The notes below the pieces were generated by a model. The model saw only the letters and a list, made by a program, of their open reading frames with translations. It made no database searches and was not told the DNA's origin. A stretch of DNA of 64,000 nucleotides from Leadbettera azotonutricia ZAS-9 (GTDB taxonomy: Bacteria > Spirochaetota > Spirochaetia > Treponematales > Breznakiellaceae): contig NC_015577.1 in the NCBI RefSeq assembly GCF_000214355.1, positions 1,630,453 through 1,694,452 on the forward strand, read 5' to 3'. The stretch's first letter is position 1, and every line of letters begins with the position of its first letter. Positions 1 to 11,740 of this stretch are shown here, piece by piece. The translations under genes and the position numbers were made by a program.

Positions 1-92
1 CCACCTCTCGATACAATCTTTCTTCTCCTTTTCCCTTTTTTTGAATGTTACCGTTCTATTTATTATAGAACGATACAGATAAAAGACTAAGC

Positions 93-165
93 GGGGATAT
101 AGCTCAGCTGGTAGAGCGCCAGCTTTGCAAGCTGGATGTCAGGGGTTCGAATCTCCTTATCTCCA
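93..165 (+). tRNA. tRNA-Ala (TGC)
   Basis: A full cloverleaf can be drawn. The acceptor arm GGGGATA pairs with TATCTCC (one G-U), the anticodon stem-loop is CCAGC-TTTGCAA-GCTGG with anticodon TGC, and the T arm contains GGTTCGAAT. Discriminator base A165 is followed by TTC, so no CCA is encoded. It lies between the left edge of the window and 23S rRNA, the usual place for a tRNA in a 16S-23S spacer. Bases 1-92 are AT-rich spacer with nothing else recognised. Confidence 0.97.
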
Positions 166-186
166 ATTCCAATTTAGTAATATTAA

Positions 187-205
187 GAACCCCGAAAGGG
201 TTTTT
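187..205 (+). terminator. Short hairpin plus T-run in the tRNA-23S spacer
   Basis: AACCC-CGAAA-GGGTT is followed by three more T. The 5-bp stem is short for a working terminator. It may be an attenuator or a processing structure in the rRNA precursor. The rest of the 166-285 spacer shows nothing recognisable. Confidence 0.25.
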
Positions 206-299
206 ATAAAGTTCTTTGAAACACATAGGGAAGGGACATGGAGTAGAATCCAATAGGATTTTACCAATCCAGTCGAAAGGCTGGAACGAACAATAATAT

Positions 300-3253
<2,954 letters not shown>

Positions 3254-3343
3254 ATTATTGTTCGTAGGAGTTTGCTAAAGCAAGCTTCAGTGTCCCTAGC
3301 CTTGGGGTTTGTTCCGCAAGCTCCGATTAAGCGTTGTTGATAA

Positions 3344-3468
<125 letters not shown>

Positions 3469-3491
3469 TGCCCGAAAGGACTAAGCCAATA

Positions 3492-4364
3492 ATGAAGGTA
3501 CATGAAACCGGCGTATTGCAGGCATCCAATATTTACTTTCACACTCCAAGCGAAGCGAACCGAAACTTATTCCTGGTTCCGTCCACGTGCGGGCACTATT
3601 TCTGTACAGACAGCTACCAGGTTGCCAGGGAAAATTACGGCAATTTTTTATTGCTCTTTGTCAAAAACGGAAAGGGCTTTATCTATGTAAAAAATCGCAG
3701 GGTTGTACTTTCCAAAAATGACGCTTTTTTGCTGGATTGTTATCACTATCATCGGTATGGTACTTTAGCCGGAGCGTCTTTGGAAATGGTCTGGGTGCAT
3801 TTTGACGGCGCTATGGCCCGTAGGTATTTTAACGCCATCACCCAGGGCGCCAACTGTGCTGTGCTTAGTCCCCGGAATCCGCAGAGTTTGTACAGCAATC
3901 TATATAGCATTTATGAGCAGTTTCACAAAAACAAGGCCGCCAATGATATATTGAACAATAGATGCATTATAAACATATTGACGGAATTTTTATTGGACAG
4001 TTCGCCTATTGAGGATCAAAAAAGCATTCTTTGGACGGATCTGCTTGCCTATATCGCTGAAAATGTTCAAAATTCGCTGAAACTGAAAGATCTTGCGGAG
4101 CGGGTATCGTTATCGCCTTATTATTTTACCCGGCAGTTTAAAAAGGAAACCGGTTATACTCCCCACCAATATGTTCTGCTTGCCCGGATCAACACGGCAA
4201 AACATTTTCTCAAGGGTTCCTATCTCACTATTAAGGAAATTGCCTTTGCCTGCGGATTTCCCAGCGAATCCGGTTTCTGTATCGCCTTTAAGCATGCCAC
4301 GGGAACATCGCCTCTTGTATATCGGGACAGTACTGTTTCGGACCAAACTAATCTGCAGGAATAG
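3492..4364 (+). CDS. AraC-family transcriptional regulator
   Basis: A 290-aa regulator. The N-terminal half (about 20-150) looks like the cupin-type sensor domain of AraC proteins. The C-terminal 100 residues hold two helix-turn-helix units: LKDLAERVSLSPYYFTRQFK, then a second around IKEIAFACGFPSESGF. I start it at ATG 3492, after GAAAGGA, because the longer frame begins inside 5S rRNA. It lies upstream of and co-directional with a CUT2 sugar transporter whose promoter has a good -10 but a poor -35, which suits activation by this protein. The inducer is unknown. Confidence 0.9.
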   Translation: MKVHETGVLQASNIYFHTPSEANRNLFLVPSTCGHYFCTDSYQVARENYGNFLLLFVKNGKGFIYVKNRRVVLSKNDAFLLDCYHYHRYGTLAGASLEMVWVHFDGAMARRYFNAITQGANCAVLSPRNPQSLYSNLYSIYEQFHKNKAANDILNNRCIINILTEFLLDSSPIEDQKSILWTDLLAYIAENVQNSLKLKDLAERVSLSPYYFTRQFKKETGYTPHQYVLLARINTAKHFLKGSYLTIKEIAFACGFPSESGFCIAFKHATGTSPLVYRDSTVSDQTNLQE

Positions 4365-4458
4365 TTTGGTCGTGGCGAGGTGTTTTATTTTCTTGTTGTA
4401 TGATTTTAAAAAATTGCTCTTTTGGGTGATTTCTGTGCGATATTTTTCATAAGCCCCG

Positions 4459-4489
4459 TATAATGACTATATCACTACTTTCAGGAGGA
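4459..4489 (+). promoter_or_regulatory. -10 box and strong RBS of the sugar-transporter operon
   Basis: A perfect TATAAT at 4459-4464 has no recognisable -35 at 16-18 nt (TGCGAT at the 17-nt position). An activator is therefore probably needed, and the AraC gene next door is the obvious candidate. AGGAGGA at 4483-4489 is the RBS of the binding protein. The rest of the 4365-4494 gap is AT-rich with no other clear signal. Confidence 0.55.
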
Positions 4490-4494
4490 AGAAT

Positions 4495-5439
4495 ATGAAA
4501 AAAGCATTTTTATGTCTGTTGGCAGGTCTTTTGCTTGCCGGCATGGTCAGCGCAGGCGGCCAGAAGGCTGCGGGCGGATCATCGGGGACTATCCGGGTCG
4601 GCGCTACCCTGCAGGATTTGGGCAATGTGTATTTTGTTGACATTGCCAAGGGTTTGGAGGATCAGGCGAAGAAGCTCGGCTGGCAGCTGACGATTGCCGA
4701 CGGAAAATCCGATGCCCAGTCCCAGATCAACTCCATCGAAAATTTTATTACCGATGGCGTGAACGCGATCATTATTGCGCCTTATGACAGCGCGGCTTTG
4801 GTGCCCTATGTGGCGCGGGCCAAGGAAAAAGGCATCAGGGTGATCTGCGTTACCCAGCCGGTAAACGGTTATGACGCGTGGCTGGGTCTGCCGGAAAAAG
4901 AGTACGGTCTGGCAGGCGGGACCCTGGCAGGAAAATGGATCGTGGATCATTTCCCCAAGAATGCGCCGGTTGAGGTAGGAATCATTTCCTATCCCGAAAT
5001 GGAAACCATCATAGATCGCGGCGAGGGCCTAAAGGAAGGGATTCTGAAACTGGCGCCCAATGCCAAGATTGTAAACGAGCAGTCTGCGGCTACCCCTGAA
5101 CGGGGCGAGCAGGCTACATCGGCCATGCTTCAGGCTAATCCGAACATTAAAGTAATTGCCTGCATCAACGACTCCGGCGCTCTGGGCGCCCTCAATGCCG
5201 TACAGGCGGCGCGGAAAGCCACCGATGATTTCTGTATTGTCGGCCTCGACGCCACGGAAGAAGCGATTGCCCGCATTAAGGAAGGAACCGTCCTCAGGGC
5301 TACGGTGGATATTGCCCCGGTGCAAACCGGCAGGGATACTATCGATCTGGTTGCCAGGGTTCTTAAAGACGGACCGGTTACCCAGCCGCAAATAATAGGC
5401 ATGGTTCCCGTGGATGCGTCAAACATTGCCAAATATTAA
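4495..5439 (+). CDS. Periplasmic sugar-binding protein of a CUT2 ABC transporter
   Basis: A 314-aa RbsB-type binding protein (Peripla_BP_4 fold). The signal peptide is residues 1-22 or so (MKKAFLCLL...GMVSA). The cleavage region lacks the Cys of a lipobox, which many treponemal binding proteins have, so this one is probably soluble in the periplasm. Family features include the opening strand IRVGATLQDLGNVYFVDIAK and a hinge near KVIACINDSGALGALNA. It would deliver a sugar to the permease and ATPase encoded downstream. The exact ligand (ribose, galactose, autoinducer or another) cannot be read from the sequence. Confidence 0.9.
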   Translation: MKKAFLCLLAGLLLAGMVSAGGQKAAGGSSGTIRVGATLQDLGNVYFVDIAKGLEDQAKKLGWQLTIADGKSDAQSQINSIENFITDGVNAIIIAPYDSAALVPYVARAKEKGIRVICVTQPVNGYDAWLGLPEKEYGLAGGTLAGKWIVDHFPKNAPVEVGIISYPEMETIIDRGEGLKEGILKLAPNAKIVNEQSAATPERGEQATSAMLQANPNIKVIACINDSGALGALNAVQAARKATDDFCIVGLDATEEAIARIKEGTVLRATVDIAPVQTGRDTIDLVARVLKDGPVTQPQIIGMVPVDASNIAKY

Positions 5440-5466
5440 TTTTCCGCTTAAACTAAGTTAGCGTAA

Positions 5467-5510
5467 AAGGGAGCATGTATCGCCTGATGCGGTCATGCTC
5501 CCTTGTTTTT
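5467..5510 (+). terminator. Intra-operon terminator/attenuator after the binding-protein gene
   Basis: An 11-bp stem pairs AAGGGAGCATG (5467-5477) with CATGCTCCCTT (5494-5504) around a 16-nt loop. TTGTTTTT follows. Partial termination here would make the binding protein more abundant than the membrane components, a common arrangement in such operons. The right arm overlaps a potential upstream TTG start of the next gene, one more reason to prefer the later start. Confidence 0.7.
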
Positions 5511-5529
5511 GAAGGGAGGCGAGAAGACC

Positions 5530-7020
5530 TTGGAGCAAACCAATCAGTACATTTTGGAATTGCGGGATATTGTAAAACTGTATCCCGGAGTGGTTGCAAT
5601 GGATAAGGTGAGCCTCGGTTTTTATCCAGGGGAAATTCATGGTATAGTCGGCGAAAACGGCGCCGGCAAGTCTACGCTGATCAAATGCATCACCGGGTGC
5701 ATTGAGCCCACTGAAGGCGAGATTGTATTCAAGGGTGATGTTTATAAAAGCCTGTCGCCGATCCATGCCATAGAGAAGGGCATCGGCGCGGTATATCAGG
5801 AATTTAATCTGGTGCCTTTTCTTTCGGCAGCAGAAAATATATTTTACGGCAGGGAAAAGAAAAAGGGCCTGTTCCTGGATTATGAAACGATGAACAAAGA
5901 GGCTGAGGCCATTATCCGGGAGCTTGGGGTTACGATTGATCCCCGCTCGCGCATCAAAGACCTTACCGTGGCATATCAGCAGATGGTGGAGATTGCAAAA
6001 ACTGTTTCCAGGGATGTCAAGTTTTTGATTTTGGATGAGCCTTCGGCGCCTTTAACGGCGCCTGAAATTGAAGCCATGTTCGGGGTAGTGCGACGCCTAA
6101 AGGCCCGGGGAGTCACGGTCCTCTATATATCCCACCGCATTGAAGAAATTTTTCAGCTTACCGACAGGGTGTCGGTGATGCGGGACGGCCAGTATATCCG
6201 TACCCTGAACACCAGCGAAACCAATCCGAATGAATTGATACGCCTTATGGTGGGCCGGGAACTGACCGGAACATATCCTGAGCGGAAAACGGAAACAGGG
6301 CCTGTTGTATTGGAAGTAAAAAACCTGCGCAATAATTATATCAAGAATGTTTCTTTCACCTTAAAAAAAGGCGAAATTCTCGGCCTGGGCGGATTGGTAG
6401 GCGCAGGGCGCACAGAAACGGTACGCGCCATTTTTGGGGCCGATGCAATAAATGCGGGCGAGGTCAGCATCGGCGGAAAGCCGGTGCATATCAAAAATCC
6501 CAAAGAGGCAATTAAATACAGAATCGGTCTTATACCGGAGGATCGCAAACGCCACGGGGTATTGCTTGGGCTTTCGGTAAAAAACAATATAACCTTTGCC
6601 TGTCTGCCGAATTTGTCTCCCCGTCAATGGGTGGACAACCGGAAAGAGGATGCCATGGTGGGGGAAGAAATAGACAAGCTTCGTATCAAGACGCCAACAG
6701 TGCAGCAGCTGGTGAAAAATCTTTCCGGCGGGAATCAGCAGAAAGTAGTACTGGCAAAGTGGCTTGCCACTAAATGCGATGTACTTATCTTTGATGAACC
6801 TACCCGGGGGATTGATGTGGGGGCCAAACAGGAAATCTACAAACTGATGCGGGCCCTGGCCGAAGAAGGAAAGTCCATCATTATGATATCTTCGGAAATG
6901 CCGGAACTTTTAGGCATGAGCGACCGCATTGTGGTTATGCATGAAGGGCGTATTGTCGGTGAACTTGATGCAAAACAGGCTACGCAGGATGCGGTGCTTA
7001 CCATGGCGTCCAACTTATAA
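5530..7020 (+). CDS. CUT2 sugar ABC transporter, fused two-domain ATPase
   Basis: A 496-aa RbsA/MglA-type protein with two ABC domains in tandem. Domain 1 has Walker A GENGAGKST near residue 45 and Walker B FLILDEPSAPLT. Domain 2 has degenerate Walker A-like GLVGAGRTE, the intact signature LSGGNQQK and Walker B LIFDEPTRGID. This asymmetry is normal for the family. The start is TTG 5530, placed six bases after GGGAGGCGAG. An upstream in-frame TTG at 5503 sits inside the terminator stem and is rejected. It energises sugar import with the neighbouring permease. Confidence 0.93.
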   Translation: MEQTNQYILELRDIVKLYPGVVAMDKVSLGFYPGEIHGIVGENGAGKSTLIKCITGCIEPTEGEIVFKGDVYKSLSPIHAIEKGIGAVYQEFNLVPFLSAAENIFYGREKKKGLFLDYETMNKEAEAIIRELGVTIDPRSRIKDLTVAYQQMVEIAKTVSRDVKFLILDEPSAPLTAPEIEAMFGVVRRLKARGVTVLYISHRIEEIFQLTDRVSVMRDGQYIRTLNTSETNPNELIRLMVGRELTGTYPERKTETGPVVLEVKNLRNNYIKNVSFTLKKGEILGLGGLVGAGRTETVRAIFGADAINAGEVSIGGKPVHIKNPKEAIKYRIGLIPEDRKRHGVLLGLSVKNNITFACLPNLSPRQWVDNRKEDAMVGEEIDKLRIKTPTVQQLVKNLSGGNQQKVVLAKWLATKCDVLIFDEPTRGIDVGAKQEIYKLMRALAEEGKSIIMISSEMPELLGMSDRIVVMHEGRIVGELDAKQATQDAVLTMASNL

Positions 7021-7031
7021 AGGGGTATACA

Positions 7032-8030
7032 GTGAAAACAAAAGGTCTTGATTTTCGGGGAATGCTGATAAAATACGGAATCTATTTCGTATTGGTAGCC
7101 CTGTTTATCCTGTTTGCGGCTCTAAAGCCCAGGGCTTTTTTATCATCGGAAAACATTTTCAATATTTTACGGCAGGTGTCGGTGGTCGGTATTGCCTCTG
7201 CCGGTATGACCTGTGTGATGCTTACTGCGGGAATTGATCTTTCGGTGGGGGCGGTTATCGGCATCGTGGGGGTTATAACCGCCCTGTTTATTTCCCCGGA
7301 AAAAGGCTGGGGCCTGGGGCTGCCCCTGGGACTTACGGCGGGCATGGTCTGCGGCCTTATTCTGGGGTTTGTAAACGGATTCATTGTGACCAAACTGAAA
7401 ATGTTCCCCATGATCGCCACTCTGGGAACCATGACTTCCATTCGGGGCGCAGCGTATCTTATCACCGGGGGCAAGCCTATATTCGGGTTTCCCAAGGGGT
7501 TCAGCGTCATAGGCCAGGGCTACATCTGGGTTATCCCCATACCGGTGATCATTATGATCATCATGTTTTTCATCACGTATATTTTGCTGAATAAATTGAG
7601 GATAGGCCGGTATATCTACGGCGTTGGCGGCAATGAAGAAGCTTCCCGCCTTTCCGGCGTTGATGTCCAAAAAATCAAGTATTTCGTCTATGCCTTTAGC
7701 GGCCTCTGCTGCGCCATTGCCGGAATTGTGCTGCTCTCCCGGACAAACAGCGGGACGCCAAAAGCCGGAACCAGTTATGAAATGAGTATTATTACTGCGG
7801 TAGTCCTGGGAGGCGTAAGCATTAACGGAGGCGAGGGAAAGATCACCGGGGTGATAGCCGGGGTACTGATTATGGGTGTTTTGGCCAATGGTATGATTAT
7901 CGTGGGCCTGAGCGATTATGTACAGCAGGTTATACAGGGTTTGGTACTGATCGCTGCTGTCGCGTTTGATGTGTATGCAAAACAGATCAAGCAACTGGTT
8001 TCCCAGGCTGATACCGCAGCCGCAGTATGA
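7032..8030 (+). CDS. CUT2 sugar ABC transporter permease
   Basis: A 332-aa RbsC-type inner-membrane permease with about eight to ten hydrophobic segments. It carries the family signature GIDLSVGAVIGIVG near residue 75 and the AVVLGGVSINGGEG loop near 255. The GTG start at 7032 is 11 bases after the ATPase stop and is preceded by AAAGGGG. It forms the channel for the sugar bound by the upstream periplasmic protein. Its stop overlaps the next ATG as ATGA, so the following enzyme is translationally coupled. Confidence 0.93.
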   Translation: MKTKGLDFRGMLIKYGIYFVLVALFILFAALKPRAFLSSENIFNILRQVSVVGIASAGMTCVMLTAGIDLSVGAVIGIVGVITALFISPEKGWGLGLPLGLTAGMVCGLILGFVNGFIVTKLKMFPMIATLGTMTSIRGAAYLITGGKPIFGFPKGFSVIGQGYIWVIPIPVIIMIIMFFITYILLNKLRIGRYIYGVGGNEEASRLSGVDVQKIKYFVYAFSGLCCAIAGIVLLSRTNSGTPKAGTSYEMSIITAVVLGGVSINGGEGKITGVIAGVLIMGVLANGMIIVGLSDYVQQVIQGLVLIAAVAFDVYAKQIKQLVSQADTAAAV

Positions 8031-9133
8031 ATGATGTATTTGCCAGGGTCGGCGGATGGCCTGTGGAAATAGAATGCAAGCCTGACATGGAAAAGAGCCT
8101 TGAACGGATCTATGCATGGTATGCAGGGGAAGTGCTCGATCGTCCGCCGGTCCGGTTTTCGCGGCACAACGCGGAATATGAAATTGCCGACAGCTCCGGG
8201 AAAAAATGGCCTTCCCTGAAGGACCGCTGGTTTGACGCGGAGTATCAGCTTGAAAAATTTCTCGCCGGGCTGCGGACAAAAAAATTTCTCGCCGAAACTT
8301 TTCCGGTATATTGGCCGAACCTTGGCCCCAATGTTTTTGCCGCCAGTTTTGGCTGCCCCTATATTTTTGGGGAAGTTACTGCCTGGGCAGAGCCGGTATT
8401 GGAAGAGCTCCCCGCAGTAAACGCCATGCCTGCCCTTGACTGGCAATGCGAATATGTAACAAAGCTGGATCAACTCACCGATATGGCCCTGGAGCAGTCG
8501 CCGGGCCGGTTCCTGGTGGGCTATACAGATATTCACCCGGGGCTCGACTGGTGCACCGCCCTGCGGGGAACGGAAGCCTTATTGATGGATCTCTACGACG
8601 ATCCTGGTGCTGTGCACGCCCTGTGCGGTTCCTGCATGAAGGACTTCTTCAGCTTTTATGATCATTTTGACGCCAAAATCAAAAACCAAAAACAGCTCTC
8701 GATTACCTGGATGAATATACCTTCCTATGGAAAAATGCATATTCCCAGCTGCGATTTTTCGGCCATGATCTCCGATGAGCAGTTTGAAGAATTTGCCATG
8801 CCGGGGCTGATAAAAGAATGCGAATACATGGATCACAATATTTTTCACATGGACGGCAAAGGGGTAGCCCGTCATTTGGACAACATACTGACCCTTCCCA
8901 AATTGCAGGGGATTCAATGGGTTCAGGGCATGGGGGAAGATCTGCCCATACTGCAGTGGATTCCCATGATAAAAAAGATACAGGCCGCAGGAAAAGGCGT
9001 GGTGGTGGATCTTACCCTGGATGAACTGGAATCTTTTATTTCGGAGGTGCCGGCCAAGGGGATATACCTCTGTATCGCCACCGGCAGTGTTGAAGAAGAA
9101 CGGGCCGTATTAAAACGGCTGGAAAGGTGGTAA
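8027..9133 (+). CDS. URO-D superfamily protein (uroporphyrinogen decarboxylase-like)
   Basis: A 368-aa protein of the URO-D fold. This superfamily includes true uroporphyrinogen decarboxylases and corrinoid/CoM methyltransferases such as MtaA and CmuA. The C-terminal half carries HMDGKGVARHLDNILTL, which fits the conserved substrate/metal region. It overlaps the permease stop by 4 bp, so it is most likely the last gene of the sugar-transport operon and acts on the imported compound or a derivative. A role in haem synthesis is unlikely in this context. The substrate is unknown. Bases 9134-9246 contain TTGACA at 9199 with a poor -10, a possible promoter for the next gene. Confidence 0.75.
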   Translation: MNDVFARVGGWPVEIECKPDMEKSLERIYAWYAGEVLDRPPVRFSRHNAEYEIADSSGKKWPSLKDRWFDAEYQLEKFLAGLRTKKFLAETFPVYWPNLGPNVFAASFGCPYIFGEVTAWAEPVLEELPAVNAMPALDWQCEYVTKLDQLTDMALEQSPGRFLVGYTDIHPGLDWCTALRGTEALLMDLYDDPGAVHALCGSCMKDFFSFYDHFDAKIKNQKQLSITWMNIPSYGKMHIPSCDFSAMISDEQFEEFAMPGLIKECEYMDHNIFHMDGKGVARHLDNILTLPKLQGIQWVQGMGEDLPILQWIPMIKKIQAAGKGVVVDLTLDELESFISEVPAKGIYLCIATGSVEEERAVLKRLERW

Positions 9134-9246
9134 TTTTTTTTGGACTTGAAAACACCGGTCTTAATGTCGTGAAATGAACCACGTAAAATGAAACCAGCTT
9201 GACATTCAGATAAAAATCAAATAGCTTCTCTGACAAGGATACATCC

Positions 9247-10476
9247 ATTAAGTCAAAGCAGCTTCTTTTGCTAATCTCCGGTTCCCTTATCCTCCTCCTC
9301 ATGGGCCTTCTCTACGGCTGGTCAATTATAGCCCTGCCTTTGGAAAGGGAATTTGCCTGGACCAGGGACAAAACTTCCCTCATTTTTGTTGCGGTAATGG
9401 TTTTTTTTACATCAGGGGTGCTGGCTGGAGGCCCGGTTTCAAAGCGCTTTTCGCCCGGGGTCTGTATACGCATCTCGGGGTTTTTGATATTTGCGGGCTT
9501 TGTGCTGGCCTCAAGGGTGGACAGCGTGTGGGGCATGTGCCTGAGTTACGGATTTTTGTGCGGACTCGGGATAGGCATCACCTATAATGTGGTTCTCACT
9601 GCAACGCTTTTCTGGTTCCCCGGAAAGACGGGCCTTGCTTCGGGTTTTCTTTTGGGCGGCTTCGGGCTGGGAAGCTTTGCCCTGGGGCCCGCCGTGTCGG
9701 CCCTTATCAATAGCAGCATGGGGTGGCGGCGGGGTTTTTTGATCATCGGCGCAGTCTTTCTGGTCCTGGTTTTTGTCGAATCTTTCATTATCTGTAAACC
9801 CAAAGAGGGAGAAATCGAACAGGAAAGCCATGACAGCGGTGAAGGGGGGAAAAACCCGGTGGAAAGAAACTCATCCCCCGGGGAGATGCTGGGCTCTCCG
9901 TTTTTCAGGCGTATGTATCTTTGGGGAACAGTGTTGAGTTCCTGCACCGTGGGTATCCTCGGCATAGGGGCGCTTTTTGCTTCTGACATGGGAGCGGGAT
10001 ATACTCTGGCGGCGGTGATGTCGGGCTTTCTCAGCATAGGGAATGGGGGAGGGCGTATTGCCTTCGGCCTTGTATATGACAGATTCGGCAGAAAATTTTC
10101 CATGCGCACCGGAGCTCTATTTTTTCTCTCCGGCGTCACCTTGCTTATAATAAGTCATTTTACTGCAAATCTTTTGCTGGTTGGCCTGGGTTATTTTTTT
10201 GCCGGCCTTTGCTGCGGGGCTTTGCCGCCCATTTATTCCTGTACCTGCAGAAAATATTTCGGTCCCCGTTATTTCAGCTGGAATATAGGGCTGTTCAACA
10301 GTACGAATATCCCTGCTGTGCTTATTGGGAATTTTGCCGCAGGCATTTTGCGATCCAAAACCGGATCATATCTGCCCGTATTTGGGGTGATGGCGATTTT
10401 CTCCATCCTTGCTTTTGGCATTGAATTTGCCATGGGGAAGGCTGAGAAAAATATTCCCGGTTCGGGCTCTTGCTAG
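9247..10476 (+). CDS. OFA-type MFS transporter with a probable ATT start
   Basis: A major facilitator with about 12 membrane segments, similar to the oxalate/formate antiporter family. It starts with the family-like ISGSLILLLMGLLYGWSIIA and carries a loop VYDRFGRKFSMRTG after segment 8. No ATG, GTG or TTG in frame lies upstream of TTG 9268, and that TTG has no RBS and removes the positive N-terminus. ATT at 9247 is seven bases after AAGGA (9235-9239) and gives KSKQLLLISGSL, the usual form for the family. The length is 409 aa from ATT. The substrate is unknown. Its stop faces the M20 peptidase stop nine bases away within a small inverted repeat (CTAGAA/TTCTAG). Confidence 0.85.
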   Translation: MKSKQLLLLISGSLILLLMGLLYGWSIIALPLEREFAWTRDKTSLIFVAVMVFFTSGVLAGGPVSKRFSPGVCIRISGFLIFAGFVLASRVDSVWGMCLSYGFLCGLGIGITYNVVLTATLFWFPGKTGLASGFLLGGFGLGSFALGPAVSALINSSMGWRRGFLIIGAVFLVLVFVESFIICKPKEGEIEQESHDSGEGGKNPVERNSSPGEMLGSPFFRRMYLWGTVLSSCTVGILGIGALFASDMGAGYTLAAVMSGFLSIGNGGGRIAFGLVYDRFGRKFSMRTGALFFLSGVTLLIISHFTANLLLVGLGYFFAGLCCGALPPIYSCTCRKYFGPRYFSWNIGLFNSTNIPAVLIGNFAAGILRSKTGSYLPVFGVMAIFSILAFGIEFAMGKAEKNIPGSGSC

Positions 10477-10484
10477 AAACGCTT

Positions 10485-11627
10485 CTAGTGCAGCGCAGCT
10501 TTTAAAAAGGCTTTATAAAACCGCTCTGCCTTTTCAATCTCTGCCTTTTCGATAAATTCGTTGACCACATGGGCCTGCTCTATGCTCCCCGGCCCTATAA
10601 TGACGGCGTCTGCTCCTGCGGCGGTAAAGAAGGTTTGTTCGCAAGAAGCAGGAAAACAGGCGATTTTACAGTCTTCGCCGAAACAATCACGGTAGACATT
10701 CCCTGCAAGCTTTACCAATTCAGCATCACTGCTGATCTCCCCAGAGCCCATGGAATGATAGTTTTCGAGGGTATAGCCGAATTCGGGGTGGGCAATTTTG
10801 AGCCCATCCAGAACCGCGCGAATTTCCCTCTCAGCAGTTTCAGGGCTTTCGCCGGGTATGAGTCGGCGGTCCGCTCTGAGAGTGCAGACACCGGGTATGA
10901 TGTTGTCCTTTTCGCCGCCTTGTATAACAGTGGATGCAAAAGTAGGGTTGGGGAGGAGGGGATGTTTTCTGGTCTTGAGGAGGGCGGCGTATTCTTTGAG
11001 GGCCAAAATACCCAGGGCCGCATTTTCTATGGCGTTGACACCCAATTCCGGGAGGCCCCCATGGCAGCTTTTCCCTTCAAAACGGATGAGAAAGTGGACC
11101 AGGCCCCGGTGGGCGATGTGGAGTTCCATGCATGTCGGCTCCCCGATGATCACAAAATCCGCGTCTTTGGTGAATTCCAGGGTCTTCATAGTACCTACAT
11201 TGAAAAGTTCCTCGTCAGCCACGAGGTTGAGCATGATTTCGCCGTTAAAGGGCTGATCCGCCATGGTTGCGGCGGCGGCGATCATGGCCGCGACGCCTCC
11301 CTTCATATCCGCTGCGCCCCTGGCATAGATGCGGCTGCCTTTTTCCACAGCTTCGAAGGGATTGGTGTCCCATTCCGAGCCCACAGGAACTACGTCAAGG
11401 TGGCCATTAAAGACTATTTTTTTGCCTTTTCCCTTGCGGATCGAGGCAATCACACTGCTCCGCTTTTCGCTGTGGTTTACAAGGCGGGTCTCAAAGCCGC
11501 AGGATTCAAGCCAGGAAGCTGCCCATTTGGCGCATTCAGCCTCATTGCCTGGGGGATTGGAGGTATCGAAGGAGATGAGCTTCTTCAATAGGCTAAAAGT
11601 ATCGGGAACCGGTACGGGGCTATGCAA
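10485..11627 (-). CDS. M20 family metallopeptidase (ArgE/DapE-like)
   Basis: A 380-aa zinc-dependent deacylase/peptidase of the ArgE/DapE/CPG2 group. The metal-site motif FNGHLDVVPVG (His, Asp) is near residue 75, followed by the bridging Asp in ARGAADMKGG and the catalytic EE pair in VADEELFNVGT. A dimerisation domain around residues 175-290 precedes the C-terminal metal His (EQAHVVNEFI). The start is TTG 11627 with AAGGAAAGG upstream. It is monocistronic as seen here and convergent with the MFS gene. The substrate (acetylornithine, succinyl-DAP or a dipeptide) cannot be decided from sequence alone. Confidence 0.88.
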   Translation of the reverse strand: MHSPVPVPDTFSLLKKLISFDTSNPPGNEAECAKWAASWLESCGFETRLVNHSEKRSSVIASIRKGKGKKIVFNGHLDVVPVGSEWDTNPFEAVEKGSRIYARGAADMKGGVAAMIAAAATMADQPFNGEIMLNLVADEELFNVGTMKTLEFTKDADFVIIGEPTCMELHIAHRGLVHFLIRFEGKSCHGGLPELGVNAIENAALGILALKEYAALLKTRKHPLLPNPTFASTVIQGGEKDNIIPGVCTLRADRRLIPGESPETAEREIRAVLDGLKIAHPEFGYTLENYHSMGSGEISSDAELVKLAGNVYRDCFGEDCKIACFPASCEQTFFTAAGADAVIIGPGSIEQAHVVNEFIEKAEIEKAERFYKAFLKAALH

Positions 11628-11691
11628 TTCGCTTTCCTTTCCTTTTCCTTATGGAATCATCCTATACTTCAAAATAAATTTCATCCAGCCC

Positions 11692-11720
11692 TTGTAAAAA
11701 CCTTTGCTAAATGATAAATT
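11692..11720 (+). promoter_or_regulatory. Candidate promoter of cheW block
   Basis: TTGTAA (11692-11697), a 17-nt spacer and TAAATT (11715-11720) lie 20 bases upstream of the cheW start, with RBS AAGGGGA at 11728-11734. The match is moderate. Confidence 0.4.
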
Positions 11721-11740
11721 ATAGTATAAGGGGAATTTCT

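Noticed and set aside
7167-8279. A 370-aa reading frame opposite the permease gene
   Set aside because: It is antisense to a clear ABC permease and URO-D gene, with composition typical of a shadow frame.
10569-11591. A 340-aa reading frame opposite the M20 peptidase
   Set aside because: It is antisense to a gene with all metal-site motifs, and has no RBS or recognisable domain.
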